Positions 1-8,335 of a stretch of 64,000 nucleotides of DNA are shown one piece after another (position 1 is the first letter of the stretch; the number at the start of each line of letters is the position of its first letter). A model generated the notes under the pieces. It did no database searches. It worked only from the letters and a program-made list of their open reading frames with translations, and was not told the DNA's origin. The DNA lies in the NCBI RefSeq assembly GCF_013304445.1, contig NZ_JAAITA010000004.1:1-64000 (forward strand), read 5' to 3'. This stretch comes from Blautia hansenii (GTDB lineage: Bacteria > Bacillota > Clostridia > Lachnospirales > Lachnospiraceae). A program made the position numbers and the translations under genes.

Positions 1-18
1 TGGTAAGTCTATCTTACA

Positions 19-483
19 TCAGTTTGAAGGTTTACACAAACTTTGGGATACTCCCACAGTAAATCCCACTTTCTCGTACATCTTGACTGCATAATTACTT
101 TTCTGAACGGATAAGGATATTTTTGAATATCCAGCCAATCTTTCTACCTGTAATAGTTGTTTCAATAATGAAGTCCCAATGCCTAATCCTCTGTATTTTT
201 TGTAGACAGACATAGCAAGCGATGGAGTATCATTATCAATGTGTCCATAATCATTCATAATTCTTACCCAAATAGCTCCTATCACATTTCCCTGCATTTC
301 TGCAACTAAGGCTTTATCGTGTTTTCGATTTCCAAACTCAACGATATATTCTTGTAATTCTGGACATTCTATTACTGATTTAGGTGGCGGTTCAATTCCT
401 TCTGGAATATAAATCGCTTCGTACAAAAAATCACTTAATAAACAGTATTCTTCACTTCTCATTTCTCGTATTATATAGTCCAT
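19..483 (-). CDS. GNAT-family N-acetyltransferase
   Basis: A 154-residue GCN5-related acetyltransferase that would transfer an acetyl group from acetyl-CoA to an unknown amine. The C-terminal half carries the acetyl-CoA loop RGLGIG followed by helix residues TSLLKQLL, and then the usual end of the fold around NYAVKMYEKVGF. An upstream in-frame Met at 573 exists, but the start at 483 (MDYIIREM) is preceded by GGAGTG at good spacing and matches the usual GNAT N-terminus. It is the last of five minus-strand cargo genes. Substrate cannot be told from sequence; a resistance role is possible but unsupported. Confidence 0.85.
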   Translation of the reverse strand: MDYIIREMRSEEYCLLSDFLYEAIYIPEGIEPPPKSVIECPELQEYIVEFGNRKHDKALVAEMQGNVIGAIWVRIMNDYGHIDNDTPSLAMSVYKKYRGLGIGTSLLKQLLQVERLAGYSKISLSVQKSNYAVKMYEKVGFTVGVSQSLCKPSN

Positions 484-505
484 AATTTCACTCCAAAGTC
501 CGATT

Positions 506-754
506 TTACTTAACAATATGTGCTGTGATAATTGTATAACTATATGAATTGATAGTAATTTTGATATTTTCAACTTCGCAATACCAATTTTTACCCTGTT
601 TGTATATATTGCAATTTTTATCTAACACCTTATTTTTGCAATACTCAACAACATCTGCTGTATCTATTTTTAGGTTTCTTTTAATTCTATCAATTCCCAT
701 TTCGGTTGTATGAACTTTATCAATATTATCAAGCAATATCTTTTTATCTTCCAT
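506..754 (-). CDS. DUF3781 family protein
   Basis: An 82-residue protein that I recognise as DUF3781 from the pattern HTTEMGIDRIKRNLKI near residue 16 and the end SYTIITAH. The family has no assigned function and is commonly found as a small accessory gene in Firmicutes. A GAGGAAAAGAA ribosome site precedes the ATG. It lies 28 bp downstream of the TfoX-like gene, in the same direction, and probably shares its transcript. Confidence 0.8.
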   Translation of the reverse strand: MEDKKILLDNIDKVHTTEMGIDRIKRNLKIDTADVVEYCKNKVLDKNCNIYKQGKNWYCEVENIKITINSYSYTIITAHIVK

Positions 755-782
755 TCTTTCTTTTCCTCAACTTCTAATTTAC

Positions 783-1103
783 TTATTTCTTCTTTTTCGG
801 TTTTGGAGCTGGTAATTCCTCATACATAGCATTAAACAAGCCTGCTAAAAAATTCTTATTATCAACTTCATCTACCAACAACATCTGTTTTGCTCCCTCA
901 TAGGGTAATTCATACGGAGCTGTCGGTATATAACTAATTGCTGCTTTCACTGGTTTAACAAGCAATCTATCATCATAAATACCGCCTACAATCTTGCCAC
1001 GATAATAAATGATAAACTCTCCCATCATAGCTCGATAAGTAATTTCTTCTAAATCGGATAACTGTCCTAAAATAAATTCTAAATATTCTTTACTGGACGC
1101 CAT
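783..1103 (-). CDS. TfoX/Sxy N-terminal domain protein
   Basis: A 106-residue protein made almost entirely of the TfoX N-terminal domain (residues about 8-95, with RAMMGEFIIYYRGKIVGGI as the characteristic strand-turn-strand). It ends in a lysine tail PKPKKKK. In Gammaproteobacteria Sxy/TfoX controls competence, but the stand-alone domain in Firmicutes mobile DNA has no known role. The start is set by GAGGTGAAGTC before ATG. It belongs to the cargo run of element C. Confidence 0.8.
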   Translation of the reverse strand: MASSKEYLEFILGQLSDLEEITYRAMMGEFIIYYRGKIVGGIYDDRLLVKPVKAAISYIPTAPYELPYEGAKQMLLVDEVDNKNFLAGLFNAMYEELPAPKPKKKK

Positions 1104-1126
1104 GACTTCACCTCAATTCTGATTTA

Positions 1127-1582
1127 TTAAACTTCTCTTATCGGGAAGTACAGATAGCCCTTTCCTGTTGCCGGGTCGGTATAATCATGAACTGCTCCGA
1201 CCAGAGAAATACCATCCTCATTCATTTGTCCAATGGTTTCTTCAAACACTCCCTTATGGTTTTCAACAACTATATACTCATAATCTGGTATTATCCATTT
1301 TGTCCATCCATCAGGTGCTTCTGCATTATCAACACATTCCACTCCTGCCAGATACAAGCCTTTGCTAAAGCCATCTTCCCACGGTTTAAATGAGCGAGAA
1401 ATATCAGACATAGCCCCCCATATTCCCACAATGCCACCGTTTGCGTCTTTCTTTGCCAGATGTGCAACTTCACCAAAATGACTATTTGCATCATCCCACA
1501 ATTTCTGAATAAATCCTTCGCCGTCTAATGTTGAACCTTCTTTTCCAATGACGACAAAACTTTTCTTTATCACTTTAACCAT
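1127..1582 (-). CDS. GyrI-like / effector-binding domain protein
   Basis: A 151-residue single-domain protein of the GyrI-like small-molecule-binding (AraC effector-binding) superfamily, without any DNA-binding domain. The visible signature is the central WGAMSDISRSF stretch and the later PDYEYIVVE strand typical of the SOUL/GyrI fold. In-frame TTG at 1597 is not used: the AGGTGG after it is the ribosome site for the ATG at 1582. Stand-alone members bind hydrophobic drugs or act as gyrase inhibitors. Here a drug-sequestering role is only a guess. Confidence 0.72.
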   Translation of the reverse strand: MVKVIKKSFVVIGKEGSTLDGEGFIQKLWDDANSHFGEVAHLAKKDANGGIVGIWGAMSDISRSFKPWEDGFSKGLYLAGVECVDNAEAPDGWTKWIIPDYEYIVVENHKGVFEETIGQMNEDGISLVGAVHDYTDPATGKGYLYFPIREV

Positions 1583-1618
1583 TCCATACCACCTCAAATA
1601 AACTATTCATTCCTAATA

Positions 1619-2038
1619 TTAAAACCAACTTGGTCTTTCTTCCCTAAATTCGGGTTGGTCGCTATGCTCATAAGGATTATAATTATTCAAATTACAACCA
1701 AACTCTTTCAATGACTTTATTTTATCATCCTTTGTCCATTCAACCAGAGAAATCCCATCAAATTCCTCTACATTCCCATTGTTCATTTCATTCTTGAAAT
1801 ACCATTCTACAATCGTAGTATTTTCCTTGTGGAAGAATTGTTTAATTTCCCAAACAACGACTTTGCCACGGGTATTCCATTCCTGAAACCAGTGTTTTAC
1901 GATTTGACGATTATTATATTGAGGACTCCAACTTTCAGTATAAATTACATCTTCCGTAAAAATATTATCAATACCTAAATCCTGTTTTGTAAGCCACATT
2001 TCAAACCACAATTGAATAATTTTTTCTCTTTCATTCAT
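1619..2038 (-). CDS. NTF2-like (SnoaL-like) domain protein
   Basis: A 139-residue protein with the NTF2 cone fold pattern: helical start (EREKIIQLWFEMW), FTEDVIYTESWSPQY after it, then alternating strands ending in DGISLVEW and a charged tail. The pocket of such proteins can be catalytic or ligand binding. No specific residues point to a reaction. The ATG follows GAGGTGTTGAATC. It is first in the five-gene cargo series and next to tnpV. Confidence 0.7.
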   Translation of the reverse strand: MNEREKIIQLWFEMWLTKQDLGIDNIFTEDVIYTESWSPQYNNRQIVKHWFQEWNTRGKVVVWEIKQFFHKENTTIVEWYFKNEMNNGNVEEFDGISLVEWTKDDKIKSLKEFGCNLNNYNPYEHSDQPEFREERPSWF

Positions 2039-2092
2039 GATTCAACACCTCACTAACTTTCGATTGAATAAAAAATCACTCTATCCATACCG

Positions 2093-2470
2093 TTATGAAT
2101 AAATCATCTCATGCAAAACAATTTCTTCTGCCCGGTTGTGAATGTTATTGCAACGCTGCACCCATTCCATTTGACAGGTACGCTTCAATTCCTCGGTCAC
2201 GCCCTCGGCAGCTTTCATCTGCTCTATGATGGTGTCTAACCGTTCCTGTGCCTGTTCGTTCAGGTCTGCAAGATATGTCCATAACTCCCCGGTCAGTGTC
2301 AATGTGTTCAATCGGGCTGGGTGGACTTCTCTTAAATATTCCCGGTGCATCCGTCCATACTTTCCGATGGGGCGGTGTTCCTCCGGCAGCTTCAAGTCTG
2401 GGATGTAGTAATCTCCAACAAGGATATAATCAATTCCGTTTTCCGTTATTCTTGGTTTTAATTCGCTCAT
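2093..2470 (-). CDS. tnpV: TnpV family transposon protein (element C)
   Basis: A 125-residue TnpV-type protein, recognised by ENGIDYILVGDYYIPDL near the start, YGRMHREYL in the middle and ELKRTCQMEWVQRCNNIHNR near the end. Two more relatives sit in this window (11228-11572 and 23006-23389) next to large serine recombinases, as in Tn4451. Function is unknown; it is dispensable for transposition in the model element. The start overlaps the end of the XRE gene by 41 bp, so the two are probably translated together. No recombinase partner is visible here. Confidence 0.85.
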   Translation of the reverse strand: MSELKPRITENGIDYILVGDYYIPDLKLPEEHRPIGKYGRMHREYLREVHPARLNTLTLTGELWTYLADLNEQAQERLDTIIEQMKAAEGVTEELKRTCQMEWVQRCNNIHNRAEEIVLHEMIYS

Positions 2471-2702
2471 GTTCCTTACCTCCTGTGGAAGCAGGCTCGT
2501 CTGGTACTAACTCAATTACATCAGTAATCTCACAATTCAGCGTTTCGCAGATACGGGCTAATGTGTCCATGCTGATGTGCTTTCCCTCTTTACTCATGTT
2601 GGCAATCATATTCGTTGTCATACCAGCGGCAAGCCTTAAATCCTCTTTCCTCATATCACGCTCTAACAGTGTGTGCCAGAGTGGTTTATAGCTGATGTGC
2701 AT
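2430..2702 (-). CDS. XRE-family HTH regulator
   Basis: A 90-residue Cro/CI-type DNA-binding protein. The helix-turn-helix runs over residues about 17-60 (RKEDLRLAAGMTTNMIANMSK), followed by TLARICETLNCEITDV, the usual end of the fold. It heads a two-gene operon with tnpV. A well-formed promoter with a perfect palindrome over the -35 box lies 60-90 bp upstream, which suggests autoregulation. Confidence 0.88.
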   Translation of the reverse strand: MHISYKPLWHTLLERDMRKEDLRLAAGMTTNMIANMSKEGKHISMDTLARICETLNCEITDVIELVPDEPASTGGKEHERIKTKNNGKRN

Positions 2703-2729
2703 ATTTTTCCTGCCTTTCTATCCATACCA

Positions 2730-2747
2730 CCGGGGCGGCTGCCCCGG
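2730..2747 (-). other. GC-rich hairpin in the XRE-tnpV leader
   Basis: Perfect 7-bp stem ccggggc/gccccgg with a 4-nt loop, located between the promoter and the XRE start codon. It has no T-run on the minus strand, so it is more likely an mRNA 5' structure than a terminator. Confidence 0.5.
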
Positions 2748-2763
2748 CAGGAACTTTTCTCTT

Positions 2764-2792
2764 ATTATAACACCAATCTTGTGTAATCACAA
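2764..2792 (-). promoter_or_regulatory. Promoter and operator of the XRE-tnpV operon
   Basis: On the minus strand -35 TTGTGA (2787-2792), 17-bp spacer, -10 TATAAT (2764-2769). The -35 box is embedded in the perfect palindrome TTGTGattaCACAA (2779-2792), a likely binding site of the XRE protein encoded downstream. Confidence 0.75.
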
Positions 2793-2855
2793 TTTATTCT
2801 TGTAGCCTGCCGCTGATACCGTCTGGATTGTGCTTTTCCTTTCTTTTTGTTCCCT

Positions 2856-3014
2856 TTAATTAGCCATGAACTGCTTGATCCCCTGGGACTTTGCACCTGG
2901 GTTGTCGTTTCCATATCCTTCTAACAGGTTGATAACACCCCATACTGCAAGTCCGGCTCCAATCGCCACCACAAGTGTCTGTAAAATATTGATTGCCTGA
3001 TTAAAAAACGCCAT
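2856..3014 (-). pseudogene. Maff2 family protein, C-terminally truncated
   Basis: Begins MAFFNQAINILQTLVVAIGA and continues through LEGYGNDNPGAKSQGIKQ, which is the Maff2 family signature, then ends after 52 residues with FMAN. Family members as I know them continue with a glycine-rich turn and a second hydrophobic segment to about 65-75 residues. One membrane segment is present, the second is missing. Maff2 is a small T4SS-associated membrane protein next to virD4 in Tn1549-type elements. The truncation coincides with the change to element C sequence. Confidence 0.7.
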
Positions 3015-3060
3015 ATTCGTTGTCTCCTTTCAAATCTCTGTATTTCTCTGGTTTCTATCT

Positions 3061-3120
3061 TTAAGAAGTCTTTTCCGGCTCTGCCCTTACGGGCGGCCTT
3101 TCATGATCTCTCAAATCCAT
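3061..3120 (-). CDS. Small ORF between virD4 and maff2 (19 aa)
   Basis: A 19-codon frame, MDLRDHERPPVRAEPEKTS, with an excellent ribosome site (AAAAGGGAGGTG directly before ATG). It sits 29 bp after the virD4 stop and contains a small GCCC-GTAA-GGGC hairpin. It may be a real micropeptide or a leader that couples translation to maff2. No known family. Confidence 0.4.
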   Translation of the reverse strand: MDLRDHERPPVRAEPEKTS

Positions 3121-3149
3121 CACCTCCCAAAAGGGTAAAGAAAAAAGAG

Positions 3150-4025
3150 CTATGTGTCTGAATCTTTCACATGCTCTGCTTCCTTGTTTTCTGTATTTAA
3201 TTCTTCTGCCAGACTCTCTTCCGAAAACTCATACAGGTCAAATTCCTGTGTCCTCGTCAGTTTCACTTCCATCCGATGCCGCATATACGCTTCCACATCA
3301 AACTCATTTTTCTTATCGTAGTCTGACAGCTCCTTATACCGTTTGTGTCTGGTAATATCGAACTTGTCACTGAAAAATGGTCTTACACCCCGAAGCTGCA
3401 AGATACATTTGCTGCCATCCATGACCGCAAGTTCGTCCCGGCTCATCAATTCCTTTCCTGTTTTCTGATAGTTCATCCCGTAAGAACGGCTCTGTCCACG
3501 GGTGTCCGAAGTGTTATATAAATCAATCGTTTCTTTTCCCAGCGTCTCGGAAATCTCCTTTAAGGTCGAACTTTCCTTACCGCCAAGGAATAACATCGTA
3601 TCGCAGTTGCCTAGGATTGTCTCAGCTGCATCTTTGTAGATCGTCTTTAACTGGGACTGCGACTGGAGGATAATGGATGCAGAGATTTCCCTGCTACGGA
3701 TGGTTGCGATCAGCTTGTCAAACTTTGGAATCTGACCGATATTTGCGAACTCGTCACAGAGGATTCTGACGTGATATGGCAGTCTGCCATGATGTACATC
3801 GTCTGCCCTGTCACATAACAGGTTGAATAACTGGCTGTACATCATCGCCACAACAAAGTTAAAGGTATCATCCGTATCGGAAATGATAATAAACAGTGCT
3901 GTCCTCTGGTCACCTACCATATCCAGTTCCATCTCATCATAGCTCATGATCTCACGAAGCTCTGCAATGTCGAACGGTGCAAGCCTTGCACCACAGGAAA
4001 TCAAAATACTCTTTGCTGTCTTTCC
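3150..4025 (-). pseudogene. virD4: VirD4 coupling protein, C-terminal third (ICE-L)
   Basis: 292 codons, including the stop, that continue a TraG/VirD4 coupling ATPase from GKTAKSILISCGARLAPFDI onward. The Walker B region HVRILCDEFANIGQIPKFDK and the downstream LQSQSQLKTIYKD and GNCDTMLFLGGKE motifs are intact. It has no promoter or start of its own; element A is joined at the GG of the first Gly codon. Read with the fragments at 13544-13974 and 25663-26253 it completes a 631-residue protein without a frame change. Alone it would be non-functional because the Walker A loop is on another fragment. Confidence 0.92.
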
Positions 4026-4069
4026 AGAGACGAAAAGTCAAGGACTTTTTAATCACTTTCACAAAGAAG

Positions 4070-4228
4070 TCACATTTTGCGGACTTCTTCACGAAGCATA
4101 CGCTTGATTTTGTCCTCCATCGTCTCTTTTGCGGTCTGGCTGAAATGCACACGGACGATATAGGTGGTCTTGCCAATCTGCTTTCTGACAGTCGGGCAAG
4201 TGGCGGTGTTGGTTGCGGTATTGTTCAT
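4070..4228 (-). CDS. tnpW: TnpW family protein (element A)
   Basis: A 52-residue protein containing VRKQIGKTTYIVRVHFSQ and then KETMEDKIKRMLREEV, which is the TnpW pattern (a short strand pair followed by a helix). AGGAGG precedes the ATG. The stop lies only 44 bp from the left end of element A. The same gene occupies the same place in element B (14048-14230), so its position next to the end is part of the element design. Role unknown. Confidence 0.8.
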   Translation of the reverse strand: MNNTATNTATCPTVRKQIGKTTYIVRVHFSQTAKETMEDKIKRMLREEVRKM

Positions 4229-4254
4229 TCAAAATCCTCCTGTAAATGAAAAAT

Positions 4255-4279
4255 GCCCGGTGACTGTTCATCATCGGGC
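4255..4279 (-). terminator. Hairpin terminator after the primase-helicase gene
   Basis: GCCCG-TGA stem with a 7-nt loop followed on the minus strand by ATTTTTC. It separates the primase-helicase gene from tnpW. Confidence 0.55.
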
Positions 4280-4370
4280 GGTGTCGGTATGAGGGAACAA
4301 GGCAAGGCGGCAACATTAAGGTATCTATAAAAACCTTGCCGTCTTTGCCACGCTTGCCGTGTTCCTGTTG

Positions 4371-6242
4371 TCAGTCTCGGAGATAGCAGACCCATGCTGT
4401 GCCGTCTTTCTCGGTCATAAGTCTGTCCCCGATACGGCTCTTTGCCGTTCTCATAGTGCGTGAGGAAATCCCACGCTCATTGACTGCCTTTTCCAGCTCT
4501 GCGCTCGGCATACGCTTTCCATCTGCCAGCAGTTCCAGTATCAGCATTTGCGCCTGTGCGGTCTTGCTCTCGGTCTTGGCGGTGTCCGTTCCGGCAAGAA
4601 GCTCGTCAGCGGTAATGTCATAAGCTCCTATCCATTCAAAGCCTTTCTCGTCTCCCAGAGAAAAGGCAAGGGACTGTCCGGGCGGCGCAAGGGAGCTTTT
4701 CTCATGGATAAGCACCCTCGTTGTGGGGCTGTCCTTCAGCTTGCCGATAAAAAGCAGGCTGCGGACTGCCGCCGTAATGTCGATAGACCCTAATCCCCGG
4801 TAGGTGCTTTGCGTTCCTGCGGCTTTGTTGAGGTGTCCGATCAGCACAATAGCGCACCCGGTAGCCTGTGCAATGTCTCCCAGACTGCGGAAGATGGGAC
4901 GGACTTCATTTGCCCGGTTCATGTCCACATCTGCGCCCAGAAACGCCTGCACCGGATCAATGATAACCAGCCTTGCGTTGTTCTCACGGATTGCCCTTGC
5001 TATGCGCTCATCGGCAAGGGTCAGCGGCGTGTCTCTATCGTCAATGACAAGCACTCTTTCAAGGTCTGCGTCCGCTTCCATCAGCCGGGGCTTAACGGTA
5101 TCGCCCAGACCATCCTCGGCGGTTTGATAGATGATGTTGAACGGCTCAAGGGTTTCCATACCGGGCAAGGGCTTTCGGTTGGTGCAAGCCGCCGCAAGAC
5201 GCATGGCAAAGTAGGTCTTGCCCTCGCCGGGGTTGCCCTGTATGATCGTCAGCTTTCCAAAGGGGATATACGGAAACCATAGCCAATCCACGCTCGTCAG
5301 CTCCACATCTGCCATGCGGAGCATTGGGACAGGCTGGGCGGTGGACAGCTCTCGCAGCGTGATTGTCTCGGCTATGAATTTGCGGCTGGGAATGTCCCCT
5401 TGCTGACGGAGAACATCGTTCCAGTCTTTCCTTGCCGGGACAAGGCGAATGACGGCGATCTCGCTGGGAATGTCCTGCGCCAGTCGGGAGCAGGCTTCAC
5501 TTCCTGCGGTGTCGCTGTCAAGGCAGAGGAACACTTTTCGGGTGTCCTTGCGTTCAGAAAGAAAACGGTCAAGGGCTTTGCCCGAAACGCCGCCCAGGGC
5601 AAGATAGCTCCTTGTCTGCCAGTCCTGCGGATAAAGGCAGATAAAGGACAAAAGGTCAATCGGCGCTTCAAAGACAAAGAGCTGGTTGCCGTTTCCCTCG
5701 TAGCGGAACGGATAGGACTTGTCAGACCCGGCAATGTCCTGTCTGAATGGGTCTGCCGTTCCTCGCACATGGGCGTATCTCGGCGTACCGCTTCGGTCTC
5801 TGCCGACAAACACAACATTGTGCCGCTTTGCGTCCTCGTAAATATCCCCGGAAAGAAGAAAAGCCTCAACAAGCGTTTTGTTGAGACCTCGGCTTTCGCA
5901 AAGATATTGAATTGCTCTGTCGGCTGTTCTGTTGTGCAAGGGCAAGTGGAACGCTGTGGGCGGTGCTGTGGTGGATTCGGTCTGTCCCTCGCCGTTTTCG
6001 CCTGTCAACATCTGGACAGCTTCGGGAAAGGACTTGCCGTAAAACTCCATGACGAAATCAATGGGATAGCCGCCCTTGCTCTGGCTGTGGCGAAACCACT
6101 TGTTTCCCCGGACGGTCAGACTGTCATGTTCTTTCCAGCGGTATTCCCGTCCGCTTTTGATAAGTGTCTCTCCCTGTGTGCGGAGAAAATCTTCCAGACT
6201 GACGGCGTTCGCCCGGTCAATCTGTGCTTGGGTGTAATTCAT
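4371..6242 (-). CDS. Toprim-RepA type primase/helicase of element A
   Basis: A 623-residue fusion. The N-terminal part (about 1-290) is a DUF3991/Toprim primase-like module with the acidic motif FLCLDSDTAG. The C-terminal part (about 310-520) is a RecA-fold RepA-like helicase with Walker A GNPGEGKTYF and Walker B RLVIIDPVQAF, then a short winged-helix-like tail. Such proteins start replication of mobilizable plasmids and transposons after transfer or excision. Its ATG overlaps the stop of the relaxase gene (ATGA), so both are coupled. The related but separate primase of ICE-R lies at the right edge of the window. Confidence 0.85.
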   Translation of the reverse strand: MNYTQAQIDRANAVSLEDFLRTQGETLIKSGREYRWKEHDSLTVRGNKWFRHSQSKGGYPIDFVMEFYGKSFPEAVQMLTGENGEGQTESTTAPPTAFHLPLHNRTADRAIQYLCESRGLNKTLVEAFLLSGDIYEDAKRHNVVFVGRDRSGTPRYAHVRGTADPFRQDIAGSDKSYPFRYEGNGNQLFVFEAPIDLLSFICLYPQDWQTRSYLALGGVSGKALDRFLSERKDTRKVFLCLDSDTAGSEACSRLAQDIPSEIAVIRLVPARKDWNDVLRQQGDIPSRKFIAETITLRELSTAQPVPMLRMADVELTSVDWLWFPYIPFGKLTIIQGNPGEGKTYFAMRLAAACTNRKPLPGMETLEPFNIIYQTAEDGLGDTVKPRLMEADADLERVLVIDDRDTPLTLADERIARAIRENNARLVIIDPVQAFLGADVDMNRANEVRPIFRSLGDIAQATGCAIVLIGHLNKAAGTQSTYRGLGSIDITAAVRSLLFIGKLKDSPTTRVLIHEKSSLAPPGQSLAFSLGDEKGFEWIGAYDITADELLAGTDTAKTESKTAQAQMLILELLADGKRMPSAELEKAVNERGISSRTMRTAKSRIGDRLMTEKDGTAWVCYLRD

Positions 6243-7735
6243 CGGGATATATCCTCCTTTTTGTGTCGTGTTTGGGGTCGATTTTGGTGCATTTGTTCCT
6301 CTGTACGCTCGTTAAATCGGACGGCAGTATCTACACATGACTTGACCTTCCAAAGACGGTGTAAATCGTCTCTGACGGTCTTAAACTCGCCATAGGTGGT
6401 GTTGTGCGCCTGTTCCAGCTCGTCATACTCTTCGGTCAGCTTTTTCATATCCACCTTGCCGTCCGGGAACTCTCCGGTCAGCTTGCGTCTGGCGGCGTAG
6501 AACTGTTTCAGTTCCGCTTCATGCTCTGCCTTGTACTTGGCTCTGGGCTTCTCAAACTTGATTTTCTGCAAGCCGTCATAGACAGGCTTCAAGCTCTGGA
6601 AAGCAGCGGAGCTGTCATAGAGCTGCTTAATTGCTTTCATTCGGGCGGTCTGTTCGTCCAGCGTTTTCTTCAAGCTCTCTGTGGCAGCACTGTGTTCGCT
6701 GACACGGCTTTCCAAATCTTCAAGGGAGTAAATGCCGTTTGCCCGGAGATAATTGAAAGTCTCGTTCATCTCCTTTAGATTGCTGACCTTGCCTTTCTGC
6801 GAATAAGCCCCGGCTTTGCGCTGGGTGTAGTAGGCGTTCAGCAGAGAAACAAGGTTGGGTGCCTGCGGCTTGGCAAGCTCCGCTTTTGCTTCGGCAATCC
6901 AATCAAACAGGAGAGCGATTTTCTTCTTGATGTCCCGGATAACGGCATTGGTTGCTCTGATCCAGCGGTTGAACTCGCCTTTCTCGGTGCGTATGCCTTT
7001 CTTCTCCATTGCCCGGACGGTTGCGCCCTCATGGACGGTGGGAAGAAGCTCCACGCCCTGACGCTCATAGCTTCGGTGGTCGATACGAACATCAAGCCCT
7101 TTCTCCGCAAACTTGGCGTTGCATAGTTCCGCCCATGTCTGCCGCCAATGTTCCAGCGTTTCGGGACTGCCCCAGTCGGTAGTGGGAACGGCATTGAAAA
7201 CATACTCGCCGTTCTGGTCTCTGATACGATTTCCGTCCTCGTCCAGCTCGTACACTCGTCGTTGCTTTAGCCCCCATTTACCGTCCTGCTCGATGGGGCG
7301 GATGGGACAAAGCACATGGAAGTGTGGGTTTGGTATGCCGCCGTCCTCCCGGTCTGGCTGGTGTACGGCGAAGTCAACCACCATGCCACGGCTCACAAAG
7401 TTCTCCAATAAAAATCGCCTTGCAAGAGCGATGTTTTCCTCAAGGGAAAATTCATTCTGCAAGGCAATGTCAAAGCTGTATGCAAGCTGGGCGTTCTTTC
7501 CACGCTCGGCTTTTTCCACGGCGTTCCATAGGGTCTGGCGGTCTGCGTATTCTGGCGGTGCATGGGACGGCAAGAGAATGTCAGAGCAGATCACGCCGCC
7601 CTTGCGGGTGTAGTCGCTGTATTCGCCGTAATACTCGCTATACAATCGCTCCCCGGCACGGTAGGCGGCAGAAGCAATAGCGGACTGTCCTGCGCTTCGC
7701 TTAGTCTGCGTGACGCTCAGATGAAATAGTGCCAT
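6239..7735 (-). CDS. mobA: MobA/MobL relaxase (MOBQ type), element A
   Basis: A 498-residue relaxase. Residues 1-220 hold the MobA/MobL nuclease: LSVTQTKRSAGQSAIASAAY at the start, with Tyr residues for strand attack, VVDFAVHQPD, and the metal-binding His cluster NPHFHVLCPIRP near residue 139. The rest is a long coiled coil. It would nick the oriT at 8336-8369 and lead one strand into a T4SS supplied in trans, since element A has no T4SS genes. The start follows AAAAGGAG and lies inside the DUF3847 gene. Confidence 0.9.
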   Translation of the reverse strand: MALFHLSVTQTKRSAGQSAIASAAYRAGERLYSEYYGEYSDYTRKGGVICSDILLPSHAPPEYADRQTLWNAVEKAERGKNAQLAYSFDIALQNEFSLEENIALARRFLLENFVSRGMVVDFAVHQPDREDGGIPNPHFHVLCPIRPIEQDGKWGLKQRRVYELDEDGNRIRDQNGEYVFNAVPTTDWGSPETLEHWRQTWAELCNAKFAEKGLDVRIDHRSYERQGVELLPTVHEGATVRAMEKKGIRTEKGEFNRWIRATNAVIRDIKKKIALLFDWIAEAKAELAKPQAPNLVSLLNAYYTQRKAGAYSQKGKVSNLKEMNETFNYLRANGIYSLEDLESRVSEHSAATESLKKTLDEQTARMKAIKQLYDSSAAFQSLKPVYDGLQKIKFEKPRAKYKAEHEAELKQFYAARRKLTGEFPDGKVDMKKLTEEYDELEQAHNTTYGEFKTVRDDLHRLWKVKSCVDTAVRFNERTEEQMHQNRPQTRHKKEDISR

Positions 7736-8060
7736 CGGCTTTCAACTCCTTTTCCCTGTTCGCTTGGTTGGTGTGAGTAATCGCCATGTGACGGACGGCT
7801 CGCTGGACTTCGGACAGAGAAAAGATGTACTCCATCAGCTCTGTCATTTCGGTGCGTGTGAGATCTTTGACCTCCGGGGCAAGGCTCTCAATCGTGCCGC
7901 CCAGATTGCAAAGACGATGGGTGCGTTTCTGCCTTTCGCCTTTCTCCAGATATTTCTTTCTGTTCTCAAGACGGTTGAGCTTGTGCTTCTCCTGTGCAAG
8001 CTGCGTCTCGGCTCGTTCCTTTTCGGCTCGGAGCTGTTCAAGGGTTTTCGGTTTTGTCAT
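7701..8060 (-). CDS. DUF3847 family protein
   Basis: A 119-residue charged helical protein. The first 50 residues form a coiled coil (LEQLRAEKERAETQLAQEKH), followed by a helical region ending in AVRHMAITHTNQ. DUF3847 proteins occur directly upstream of MobA-type relaxases in Firmicutes mobile elements and may act as relaxosome accessory factors; this is inferred from context. Start chosen at 8060 because AAAAAAGGAGGTCAATCACA precedes it. It overlaps mobA by 35 bp. Confidence 0.78.
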   Translation of the reverse strand: MTKPKTLEQLRAEKERAETQLAQEKHKLNRLENRKKYLEKGERQKRTHRLCNLGGTIESLAPEVKDLTRTEMTELMEYIFSLSEVQRAVRHMAITHTNQANREKELKADGTISSERHAD

Positions 8061-8099
8061 TGTGATTGACCTCCTTTTTTGATTTTTGGGATAAAAAAA

Positions 8100-8138
8100 G
8101 ACCGTCAACTTTTCGCATAGTGCGACCAGTCAACGGTC
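8100..8138. repeat. Inverted repeats near the DUF3847 start
   Basis: gaccgt (8100-8105) pairs with acggtc (8133-8138), and inside it tcgca-tag-tgcga (8113-8125) forms a second small stem. Lies between oriT and DUF3847 and may bind relaxosome proteins or regulate the mob operon. Confidence 0.4.
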
Positions 8139-8335
8139 AGTTTTTCGGTATTCAGTTTTTCAAACTTGCTGGCGGCGAACAGCATTTTATGCTGTTTGCG
8201 GACGGCAAGTCCACAAGGGATAGCCGCATTAGCGGCGCAAGGGGGTGTAGCCACCTTGACGGAACGAAGTGACGCAACTTTCTCGGTCGGGCAGTTTTCT
8301 TCTGCTGACAGAGAATGAAGCTCCGCAGGACGCAC

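Larger units (their letters stand above)
1..2855. mobile_element. Element C (partial): cargo genes plus XRE-tnpV end, inserted in maff2
   Basis: The segment holds five AT-rich accessory genes, then tnpV and an XRE regulator, and abuts a maff2 gene that stops early. TnpV is a marker of Tn4451-type transposons, so I read this as the right part of a third transposon whose left end and recombinase lie outside the window. The last host base is placed near 2857-2867, where the maff2 reading departs from the family. The boundary is inferred, not proven. Confidence 0.5.

Noticed and set aside
4089-4316. 75-codon minus-strand frame at the left end of element A
   Set aside because: It is an out-of-frame shadow of tnpW (4070-4228), which has the ribosome site and family match.
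5400-6395. 331-codon plus-strand frame opposite the primase-helicase
   Set aside because: Long but an antisense shadow of a high-GC gene; no ribosome site and no domain.
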